Assembly (NCBI GenBank): GCA_036500205.1
Contig: DASYCK010000285.1
Coordinates: forward strand, 1 to 10,662
DNA: 10,662 nucleotides
Origin: DASYCK01 sp036500205
GTDB lineage: Bacteria > Myxococcota_A > Polyangia > Fen-1088
Direction of reading: 5' to 3'
The position numbers and the translations under genes were made by a program. Shown here in pieces: positions 1-5,680 of this stretch (its first letter is position 1; each line of letters begins with the position of its first letter). The notes below the pieces were generated by a model that was not told the DNA's origin, did no database searches, and saw nothing but the letters and a program-made list of their open reading frames with translations.

Positions 1-1355
1 ATGGGAAGATGAACATTCCCGAGCGCCACAACAAGCTGCCCGACCTGCTGGACGAGGCGCGCTGGGAAGTGGCGTTCATGCTGAAGATGCAGGTCCCCGA
101 CGGGCAGCCCAAGGCCGGGATGGTCCACCACAAGGTCCACGACAAGGAATGGACCGCCATCCCGACGCCGCCCCAGAAGGACGCAGAGCCGCGGTTCCTG
201 CAGCCGCCCTCGACGGCCGCCACGTTGAACATGGCCGCCACCGCCGCGCAGGCCGCGCGCGTCTTCGAAAAGACCGACAAGGCGTTCGCCGCCAAGTGCC
301 TGGCGGCGGCCGAGAAGGCCTGGGCGGCCGCGCTGGCCAACCCCGCCGTCTACGCCCCGGCGGGCGGCACGGGCGGCGGCCCCTACGACGACACCAACGT
401 GAGCGACGAGTTCTACTGGGCAGCGGCCGAGCTGTTCATCACCACCAAGAAGGACGTCTACAAGGCCTTCGTGGAGAAGTCTCCCTTCTTCAAGAGGATC
501 CCGGTCGTGCAAGGCGGCGACGGACTGCCGTCGGCGTTCGACTGGGGGAACGTCGCCGCGCTGGGGACGATCTCGCTGGCGCTGGTTCCGAACCTCTTGC
601 CGCCGCAGGAGATCGACGACTGCCGCGTCGCCATCGAGACCGCCGCCGATACGTTCCAGGCGCTGGTCGCCGGCGAGGGGTACCGGCTGCCGTTCAAGCC
701 GGGCGCCAAAGGCTACCCCTGGGGCTCGAGCTCGTTCGTGCTCAACAACGCCATCGTGCTGGCGCTGGCCAATGACTTTTCGGGCGAGGCGAAGTACCGC
801 GACGCCGCCGCCGAGGGGATGAACTACATCCTGGGGCGGAACCCGCTCGACAAGTCCTATGTCACCGGCTACGGCGAGCGGCCGCTCTTGAACCCGCACC
901 ACCGCTTCTGGGCCCATGAGGCGAACGCCGCGCTGCCGCCGCCGCCGCCCGGCGTCCTTTCGGGCGGCCCAAACTCCGGCCTGCAGGATCCCTACGTGCA
1001 GGCGGCCGGGCTGGCTGGCTGCGCGCCCCAGAGGTGTTACGCCGACGACATCGAGGCTTGGTCGGCCAACGAGGAGGCGATCAACTGGAACGCGCCGCTG
1101 GCCTGGGTGACGGCGTACCTCGACGAGAAGGCCGAGGTGAAGGCCAAGCCGGTCCCCAAGTCGAAGCTCGGACCGGCCGCGCCCAAGAAGACCAAGAGCG
1201 CCGCCGACGCCCCCGCACCTGCCGCGCCCGTGCCTGGCCCCGCGGCCCCGCCGGCCGAGCCCGCCGCCGCGCCACGACCCGCACCGCCAGCTCCGCCCGC
1301 TCCCGCGGCGCCTCCCGCAGCGGCCGGGCCGCGGACGCCGGTCGGTAAGCCGTGA
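1..1355 (+). CDS. Glycoside hydrolase family 9 endoglucanase, 5' end missing, Pro/Ala-rich C-terminal tail
   Basis: The catalytic module of a GH9 inverting beta-1,4-glucanase, probably exported; the signal peptide and the N-terminal part with the expected Asp base (DxGD-type motif) lie outside the window. The frame is open to the left edge (codons for G-K precede the ATG at 9), and that ATG falls in the middle of the conserved stretch NIPERHNKLPDLLDEARWE, so it is not the true start. Counting from that Met, both GH9 signatures are present: SYVTGYG to NPHHR at residues 283-299, and YADDIEAW to NEEAINWNA at 344-362, with D346 and E355 at the active-site positions. The YPWGSSSFVLNN and YILGRNPLDKSY blocks are also typical of GH9. 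From about residue 374 to 448 the protein is almost only Ala, Pro and Lys and has no recognisable domain. The GH8 lipoprotein gene follows after 37 bases on the same strand, which suggests co-transcription. Family assignment is secure; exact substrate is inferred. Confidence 0.93.
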   Translation, partial: GKMNIPERHNKLPDLLDEARWEVAFMLKMQVPDGQPKAGMVHHKVHDKEWTAIPTPPQKDAEPRFLQPPSTAATLNMAATAAQAARVFEKTDKAFAAKCLAAAEKAWAAALANPAVYAPAGGTGGGPYDDTNVSDEFYWAAAELFITTKKDVYKAFVEKSPFFKRIPVVQGGDGLPSAFDWGNVAALGTISLALVPNLLPPQEIDDCRVAIETAADTFQALVAGEGYRLPFKPGAKGYPWGSSSFVLNNAIVLALANDFSGEAKYRDAAAEGMNYILGRNPLDKSYVTGYGERPLLNPHHRFWAHEANAALPPPPPGVLSGGPNSGLQDPYVQAAGLAGCAPQRCYADDIEAWSANEEAINWNAPLAWVTAYLDEKAEVKAKPVPKSKLGPAAPKKTKSAADAPAPAAPVPGPAAPPAEPAAAPRPAPPAPPAPAAPPAAAGPRTPVGKP

Positions 1356-1392
1356 TAATCTAGGGTTCTTAGTTTTCCGAGAAGGAGCCTCT

Positions 1393-2637
1393 ATGACCGT
1401 TCGTCGTGTCCTCTTTGGTGTCCTCTTTGCTTTGCTCGCCCTCGGCTTCAGCGCCTGCGCGAAACCCAGCGGAATGGAGGGTGGAACCGGCGGGACCACC
1501 GGGAGCGGCGGCAGTGGGACCGGCGGCAGCTCCTCGGGCACTGGTGGTTCTGGATCGACCCTGCCTGACTTTCTCAGCCACGGCCCCTATCCGTTCCCGC
1601 AGGGAAAGACCTCGGGCTCCTGCATGCTGGCCACGGGCAGCAACCTCGCCCCGGCCACGCAGAACGCCTACACCAGCTGGAGGAACAGCTTCGTGACCTC
1701 GAGCGGCGCCCCCTCGGGCGCGCTGCGCGTCCAGGATCCGCAATCGGTCGGCTGCGGCAGCGGCAACCAGACCAACGCCACGGTCTCCGAGGGTATGGGC
1801 TATGGGCTGCTGGCGGCGGTGTACATGAACGACCGAACCACGTTCGACCAGCTGCTCGGCTACGTCAACGCGCACGTCGACGCCAACGGGCTCATGAACT
1901 GGTGCATCACCTCGGGCGGAAGCACGGCCGGGGCCGGCTCGGCGACCGACGCCGACGAGGACATCGCCTGGTCGCTGCTCATGGCGGCGGCGCAGTGGTC
2001 GTCGGTCGACTACTACACCGCCGCGCAGGCGATGATCAGCGCGATGTACGCCCACTCCATCGCCGGCGACGGCACGCTCTCGCCGGGCGACGCCTGGGGC
2101 AGCACGACGATCTTCCCCGACTACTTCTCGCCCGCGTACTTCCGCGTGTTCGCCAAGGTGGGAAGCTCGAACTGGGGAGGCGTGATCCTCGACCGCAACT
2201 ACACGATCCTCGCCAACATCGAGGGGACCAAGGGGCTGGTCCCGAATCAGTCGGACAGCCAGAGCTACACGACCTCGATGAACTACGGCTACGACTCGTG
2301 CCGCATGCCCTGGCGCATCGCCATGGACTACTGCTTCAACGGCGAGCAGCGCGCGCTCAGCTACCTGCAGAAAGTTGGACCCTTCTTCGACGGTATCGGC
2401 GCCAGCAACATCGGCGACGGCTATACGACGGCCGGGTCGCAGACCCAGGGCAACCACAACATGGCGTTCATCGGGACCGCCGGGACGGCCGGGATGGCCG
2501 GCTGGCCGAACCTGCTCAACGGCGCGTTCACCTTCGGCGTCGCCGGCGCGGGCGACAACGCCTACTTCACGAACTCGCTCCGGGTCGTGACGATGCTGAT
2601 GATGTCGGGGAACCTGCTCGACTACTCACAGCAGTAA
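1393..2637 (+). CDS. Glycoside hydrolase family 8 endoglucanase, lipoprotein
   Basis: A predicted GH8 endo-beta-1,4-glucanase (inverting), 414 residues, anchored as a lipoprotein. The N-terminus has an Arg pair, a hydrophobic core and a lipobox-like FSAC ending at C22; Phe at -3 is non-standard. Residues about 29-56 form a Gly/Ser/Thr linker that would hold the enzyme away from the membrane. The (alpha/alpha)6 catalytic domain carries the expected general acid E133 in VSEGMGYG, the family signature ATDADEDIAW at 184-193, and D301 in YDSCRMPWR, which matches the catalytic base of CelA-type (GH8a) enzymes. The start is supported by AAGGAG at 1382-1387, five bases before the ATG. Residues 131-170 are about 60% identical to the same block of the second GH8 gene in this window. 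GH8 also contains xylanases, chitosanases and bacterial cellulose-synthesis hydrolases (BcsZ); the neighbours favour cellulose breakdown. The 60 bases after the stop show no convincing terminator. Confidence 0.92.
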   Translation: MTVRRVLFGVLFALLALGFSACAKPSGMEGGTGGTTGSGGSGTGGSSSGTGGSGSTLPDFLSHGPYPFPQGKTSGSCMLATGSNLAPATQNAYTSWRNSFVTSSGAPSGALRVQDPQSVGCGSGNQTNATVSEGMGYGLLAAVYMNDRTTFDQLLGYVNAHVDANGLMNWCITSGGSTAGAGSATDADEDIAWSLLMAAAQWSSVDYYTAAQAMISAMYAHSIAGDGTLSPGDAWGSTTIFPDYFSPAYFRVFAKVGSSNWGGVILDRNYTILANIEGTKGLVPNQSDSQSYTTSMNYGYDSCRMPWRIAMDYCFNGEQRALSYLQKVGPFFDGIGASNIGDGYTTAGSQTQGNHNMAFIGTAGTAGMAGWPNLLNGAFTFGVAGAGDNAYFTNSLRVVTMLMMSGNLLDYSQQ

Positions 2638-2697
2638 TATCCGACGGCGCACCTCGATGGCTCGAGCGGCTGGGGGCGGATCGCTCGCACCCGCAGG

Positions 2698-3084
2698 TCA
2701 CCAGACGCGCCGGATCGGGTAACCGTCGAGGGCCGCGTCGGCGGACACGACATCCATCTTCTCAATCATGGCCTGGCAGACGAGCAGACGATCGAACGGA
2801 TCGCGGTGGTGCAAGGGAAGACGCTCGACCGCGGCGGCGTGCTCGCGACGGACTTCGAGCAACGCGATCCCGTTGTTCACGGCGCCCTCGTCGATCACCG
2901 TGTCGAGCGAGACCGCGAGCGTCAGCTTGCCGAGGGACGCCTTGATCGCCGCCTCCCAGATGCTCGCCACGCTGAGGAACTTGTCGTGGGCCGAATCTTC
3001 GATGCGGCGTCGGGCGCGCGCCGACAAGCGGTCGTCGCCTGACACGAACCAGAGGAACGCATGGGTATCGACGAGAAGCCGCAC
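2698..3084 (-). CDS. vapC: VapC-type PIN-domain ribonuclease toxin
   Basis: A 128-residue PIN-domain protein, the usual size for a VapC toxin. Such toxins are Mg2+-dependent endoribonucleases that inhibit translation by cutting tRNA, rRNA or mRNA; the target cannot be read from the sequence. The acidic site is complete: D6 in LLVDTHAFLW, E44 in SIWEAAIK, D95 and D98 in HRDPFDR, and D116 in SADAAL. The start is GTG (coding strand GTG CGG CTT), chosen because it places the conserved first beta-strand at the N-terminus and lies only 2 bases after the antitoxin stop codon. No clear Shine-Dalgarno sequence precedes it, so translation is probably coupled to the antitoxin. It converges with the GH8 gene that ends at 2637. 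It looks intact, so an active toxin is plausible. Confidence 0.93.
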   Translation of the reverse strand: MRLLVDTHAFLWFVSGDDRLSARARRRIEDSAHDKFLSVASIWEAAIKASLGKLTLAVSLDTVIDEGAVNNGIALLEVRREHAAAVERLPLHHRDPFDRLLVCQAMIEKMDVVSADAALDGYPIRRVW

Positions 3085-3086
3085 CG

Positions 3087-3311
3087 CTAACGATATGACC
3101 CGAAGTCGTCGAGCGGCTCGTCGAAGTCAGCGCGAACGTCGACCTTGCCAGCCAGGCGACCAAAATGGGGCCGAACCTTTGCGCTGGGAATGGCAGTGAG
3201 CCGAACCAGGGGGACGTCGCGCCGCGCGATCACCACCTCCTCGCCCCGGAGCGCGGTCTCGATCAGCTCGGAGAGATGGGACTTGGCCTCCGCGAGGTTG
3301 ACCTGCTTCAT
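3087..3311 (-). CDS. Phd/YefM-family antitoxin
   Basis: A 74-residue antitoxin partner of the PIN toxin. The N-terminal MKQVNLAEAKSHLSELI to VVIARRDVPLVRL region (residues 1-38) is the Phd/YefM DNA-binding and dimerisation fold, with the typical start 'xxVNLAEAKxxLSxLI'. The acidic, aromatic tail (residues 58-74, ending DEPLDDFGSYR) matches the flexible part that normally wraps the PIN toxin and blocks its active site. The same frame stays open upstream into the GH8 gene, but the Met at 3311 is the right start because the family fold begins exactly there. No good Shine-Dalgarno sequence is visible. The antitoxin probably represses its own promoter together with the toxin; a candidate operator lies 16 bases upstream. 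The GH8 stop codon is 62 bases upstream on the same strand, so read-through from that gene is possible. Confidence 0.9.
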   Translation of the reverse strand: MKQVNLAEAKSHLSELIETALRGEEVVIARRDVPLVRLTAIPSAKVRPHFGRLAGKVDVRADFDEPLDDFGSYR

Positions 3312-3326
3312 GTCCAAAGAGTGACA

Positions 3327-3346
3327 TGACCAACATAGATGGTCAA
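3327..3346 (-). promoter_or_regulatory. Candidate operator/promoter of the toxin-antitoxin pair
   Basis: A perfect inverted repeat TGACCA-7 nt-TGGTCA (3327-3332 and 3340-3345) sits 16 bases upstream of the antitoxin ATG. On the minus strand it overlaps a possible -35 hexamer TTGACC (3346-3341), although no good -10 box follows at the proper distance. An inverted repeat next to the promoter is the usual layout for autoregulation by Phd/VapB antitoxins. Assignment rests on position and symmetry only. Confidence 0.45.
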
Positions 3347-3373
3347 GTCGCCTCGGCGGGTTGGCCGTTCGCC

Positions 3374-4636
3374 TCAGGGCGAGGTCATGTCCCAGAAGTT
3401 GCCGCTCAACGCCATGAGCGACAGCGTTCCCCACGAAGCGCTGAAGTAGCTGTAGATCCCGGCGTTGCTGACCGCGGCCCCGCTGGTCTGGCCGAGCAGC
3501 GAGAAGTAGGCGCTGTCGCGGAAGGTGTCGAACCCGCCTTCCATCGCGCCGACAGCGGCCGGCCCGTAGAAGGCCATCCCTGCCTGGTTGACGCCGAGCC
3601 CCGACGACGACGGCGGCATGCCACCGGTCGTTGTGTAGCCGTCTTTGAGCATCGCCACCGACGTCGGCGCCGTCGACGAATAGAACCCCTCGATCTTGTC
3701 GAGGTAGTCCTTGGCGTGCTGCTCGCCGTTGAGGCACCAGTCGAGCGCGATCCGGAACGGCGTCCGGCAGGCGTCGTAGCCGAAGTAGGGTCCGGCCTTG
3801 GAGTCGACCGAGCTGATCCCGGAGCCGCTCGTGTTGGACCAGTTGGGGACCAGGCCGTCGCTGCCGGTCGCCGCGGCCAGGATCGTGTAGCTCTCGTTGA
3901 GGACGTCCACCCAGGCGTTGTTGCCGGTCACGCGGGCGAACACCCGGTAGTACGAGGGGGCGAAGTACGAGGGGTCGACCTCGGAGGCGTTGTTGAACAT
4001 GTCGCCCCCCTCGAGCACGTTGCCGCTCACCTCGTGCGACATGATGGCGTTGGCCATGCTCGTGCCGGCGCTGGTGTAACTCCCGTCCGACCACTGCACG
4101 CCGGCCATGAGCAGCGCGTAGGCCATGTCCTCGTCGGCGTCGGTGGCGCTGCCGTTGCCCGCGGACGAGCCGTTCGAGTTGTAGTGCCAGGTCATGAGCC
4201 CGTTTCCGTCCAGGTGCGCCTTGCCGTAGCCCCAGACGGCGTCGAACAGGCCCTTGTCGTTCATGAAGACGCCGATCAGCATCCCGTAGCCGATCCCCTC
4301 GGAGACCGTGTCGTTGGCCTGGTCGGGACGCATGATCCGGCCGGTCGAGGTGTCGAAGAACTTCGACTTCCAGTTCTGGTACGCGGTCTCGACCGGGTCG
4401 GTGTTGTACTTCGGCCAGTTGCAGCTCGGGTAGGCGTGCCCCTGGGGGTAGGGGTACATCGCGTTGCCGCTGGCGGAGTTCTGGCCGTAGGTGGACGGGT
4501 CCTTCATGGTCGGTCCGCTCGAGCTGCTCCCCCCGGTCCCCGTGCCCCCGCCGGTACCACCGTCCTGCGCGGGCGAGGCCCAACAACCAAAGAGTGAGAG
4601 GCCGCACACAAAGGAAACGAGACGAAATTGGTGCAT
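3374..4636 (-). CDS. Glycoside hydrolase family 8 endoglucanase, lipoprotein (second paralogue)
   Basis: A 420-residue predicted GH8 endo-beta-1,4-glucanase and a paralogue of the GH8 gene at 1393-2637. It has a lipoprotein signal peptide with a good LFGC lipobox (C18), then a Gly/Thr/Ser linker (about 26-42) that would place the enzyme on the outer membrane. The catalytic residues are in place: general acid E113 in VSEGIGYG, signature ATDADEDMAY at 164-173, and probable base D288 in YDACRTPFR. The start is supported by GGAG on the minus strand (4648-4645), 8 bases before the ATG. The toxin-antitoxin pair lies downstream, and the gene is divergent from the lipoprotein gene at 4761. The two GH8 sequences differ outside the catalytic blocks, with several short insertions here (for example around residues 203-222 and 315-340), so they may cleave different chain lengths or polymers. 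Confidence 0.92.
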   Translation of the reverse strand: MHQFRLVSFVCGLSLFGCWASPAQDGGTGGGTGTGGSSSSGPTMKDPSTYGQNSASGNAMYPYPQGHAYPSCNWPKYNTDPVETAYQNWKSKFFDTSTGRIMRPDQANDTVSEGIGYGMLIGVFMNDKGLFDAVWGYGKAHLDGNGLMTWHYNSNGSSAGNGSATDADEDMAYALLMAGVQWSDGSYTSAGTSMANAIMSHEVSGNVLEGGDMFNNASEVDPSYFAPSYYRVFARVTGNNAWVDVLNESYTILAAATGSDGLVPNWSNTSGSGISSVDSKAGPYFGYDACRTPFRIALDWCLNGEQHAKDYLDKIEGFYSSTAPTSVAMLKDGYTTTGGMPPSSSGLGVNQAGMAFYGPAAVGAMEGGFDTFRDSAYFSLLGQTSGAAVSNAGIYSYFSASWGTLSLMALSGNFWDMTSP

Positions 4637-4663
4637 CGCCGGAGCTCCTAGTCTATTTCGGGA

Positions 4664-4685
4664 GGCCGTCGGGGTCTTGACGGCC
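4664..4685. repeat. Perfect inverted repeat in the divergent promoter region
   Basis: GGCCGTC (4664-4670) and GACGGCC (4679-4685) are perfect 7-base arms around an 8-base spacer. The right arm overlaps the -35 hexamer of the promoter for the lipoprotein gene at 4761, and the repeat lies 28 bases upstream of the start codon of the divergent GH8 gene. This is a natural place for a regulator to control both genes. It could also act as an RNA hairpin in the GH8 leader; the sequence alone cannot decide. Confidence 0.45.
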
Positions 4686-4705
4686 CTTGGGTCGGAGAAG
4701 ATACT
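4677..4705 (+). promoter_or_regulatory. Sigma-70-type promoter of the lipoprotein gene at 4761
   Basis: TTGACG (4677-4682, 5 of 6 to consensus) and GATACT (4700-4705, 4 of 6) are separated by an ideal 17 bases. Transcription would start near 4712 and give a leader of about 50 bases, which includes an unusually AT-rich patch (4716-4731) for this DNA. It is the best promoter visible in the window. No equally good promoter was seen for the divergent GH8 gene. Confidence 0.6.
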
Positions 4706-4747
4706 ACACCCTCCGAATTTCGAGGATTTAAACCCCCTGGTACACGT

Positions 4748-4752
4748 GAGGA
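4748..4752 (+). promoter_or_regulatory. Ribosome binding site that fixes the start at 4761
   Basis: GAGGA lies 8 bases before ATG 4761. It supports this start, which opens directly with a lipoprotein signal peptide, over the in-frame ATG at 4491, which lies inside the opposite-strand GH8 gene and upstream of the promoter. Confidence 0.7.
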
Positions 4753-4760
4753 CTTACCCA

Positions 4761-5582
4761 ATGAAGAAACTTTCTCTCTGTGCATTCGCAATCTTGGCGG
4801 CGACCACCCTCGCCTGCAGCTCGAACCCGTCCCCCGGCAAGGGCGACGGCGGTGGCACCACCGGCGGCATGGTGCTCATGCCGGACATGAACGGGTTCAT
4901 GAGCGGCACCGTCGCCGGTGTCACGGGTGCCTGGTACTCGTACGGCGACTCGTACAATACCGCCAACGCCAACAACCTCGGCGACTGCCAGACCGGCGGC
5001 TTCACCGCGGCCCAGTGCTCGGCGGCGACCAGCCCGGCATTCGGCGCGCCGTTCGCCAACACCGGGGGCAAGATGTGCCTCACGGGGACCGCGGCCACCA
5101 CCATCGCCCCGACCGGCAGCACCACCCCCGCCTACTCGGCAATTTGGGGCGTCGGCATCGGCTTCGACTTCAACAACGCCGGCGTGGGCGACGCGGGCGC
5201 CTCGGCGGGCAACGGCAACAAGCTGCCGTGGAACGCCACCACCTACGGCATCACCGGCTTCAAGTTCGACATCAGCGGCGTCCCCCTGGGCGGCAACTTG
5301 CGCATCGAGTTCCCCTTCATGGGCCAGACGGGCAACGACGCGCCCTACTGGGGCGGCATGGCCAACAACCTGTCGATCCCCGGCGCGACCGGCACCAGCA
5401 CCAGCGACGGCACCTACTCGTTCAAGTGGACGGACGTCACCGGCCCGATGTACGCGACCAGCCCGCCGGCGTTCGACCCCAGCATGATCATCTCGGCGCA
5501 GTGGCACGTCGTGTCCAACACGAAGGGCCCCGTCACGGTCGACAACATGTGCGTCAGCAACGTCACGCTGACCACCGACTAG
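4761..5582 (+). CDS. Surface lipoprotein with a predicted beta-sandwich, carbohydrate-binding-like body
   Basis: A 273-residue predicted lipoprotein of unnamed family. The signal peptide (MKKLSL...) ends in TLAC, with C19 as the lipidated residue, followed by a short Pro/Gly/Thr-rich linker (21-37). The remainder (about 42-273) is rich in beta-strand, aromatic, Gly and Asn residues and has no hydrolase motif. The segments GVGIGFDFNN, YGITGFKFDISG and LRIEFPF at about 130-186, and the closing VTVDNMCVSNVTL, recall the jelly-roll folds of carbohydrate-binding modules. Many exposed Trp/Tyr residues (W58, Y59, W129, W157, W197, W223) could stack on sugars. Four cysteines in the mature part (C76, C86, C106, C264) may form two disulfides. 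It has its own promoter, is divergent from a GH8 gene and ends at a strong terminator. A glycan-binding role is inferred from fold hints and neighbours; the lipoprotein call is firmer. Confidence 0.85.
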   Translation: MKKLSLCAFAILAATTLACSSNPSPGKGDGGGTTGGMVLMPDMNGFMSGTVAGVTGAWYSYGDSYNTANANNLGDCQTGGFTAAQCSAATSPAFGAPFANTGGKMCLTGTAATTIAPTGSTTPAYSAIWGVGIGFDFNNAGVGDAGASAGNGNKLPWNATTYGITGFKFDISGVPLGGNLRIEFPFMGQTGNDAPYWGGMANNLSIPGATGTSTSDGTYSFKWTDVTGPMYATSPPAFDPSMIISAQWHVVSNTKGPVTVDNMCVSNVTLTTD

Positions 5583-5592
5583 ACGATCGTCG

Positions 5593-5627
5593 CGTTCGTG
5601 ACCGGCCCGTCGGGCCGGTCACAAACG
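5593..5627. other. Long perfect hairpin after the lipoprotein gene
   Basis: GTGACCGGCCC (5598-5608) pairs perfectly with GGGCCGGTCAC (5612-5622) around the 3-base loop GTC, and after one c/a mismatch the outer CGTT/AACG (5593-5596, 5624-5627) also pair. No T-run follows on either strand, so alone it is not a classic terminator. It stands 11 bases after the stop codon and directly next to a typical terminator, and may protect the 3' end of the mRNA or add to termination. Confidence 0.75.
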
Positions 5628-5665
5628 AAAAGGCCGCCCGCGGGGTCCGCAGGCGGCCTTTTTTT
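5628..5665. terminator. Bidirectional intrinsic terminator
   Basis: AAAAGGCCGCC (5628-5638) and GGCGGCCTTTT (5652-5662) are perfect 11-base arms; inside them GCGG/CCGC (5640-5643, 5647-5650) extend the stem after one c/a mismatch, with a GGT loop. Seven T residues (5659-5665) follow on the plus strand, and TTTTCGTTT follows on the minus strand. It can therefore end both the plus-strand lipoprotein transcript and the minus-strand cellobiose phosphorylase transcript, whose stop codon lies at 5681-5683. Confidence 0.92.
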
Positions 5666-5680
5666 GTCTGCCGAACCCGT

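Noticed and set aside
1500..1560. GGC/GGT/AGC-rich repeats as a tandem repeat array
   Set aside because: They encode the Gly/Ser/Thr linker of the lipoprotein and have no regular repeat unit.
1369..2457. 362-codon open frame on the minus strand
   Set aside because: Antisense shadow of the first GH8 gene, whose catalytic motifs show which strand is real.
2638..2697. Terminator between the convergent GH8 and toxin genes
   Set aside because: Only a 4-base CTCG/CGAG pairing and no T-run are visible; this is not enough to call.
3326..4597. 423-codon open frame on the plus strand
   Set aside because: Antisense shadow of the second GH8 gene, with no family motif and biased Val/Arg/Gly composition.
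3087..4607. 506-residue fusion ending in the antitoxin
   Set aside because: The part before the Met at 3311 is an out-of-frame reading of the GH8 gene (Arg-rich, no fold). The Phd/YefM family begins exactly at that Met.
4491..4760. N-terminal extension of the lipoprotein to ATG 4491
   Set aside because: It overlaps the opposite-strand GH8 gene and starts upstream of the promoter. The ATG at 4761 has a ribosome binding site and a complete lipoprotein signal.
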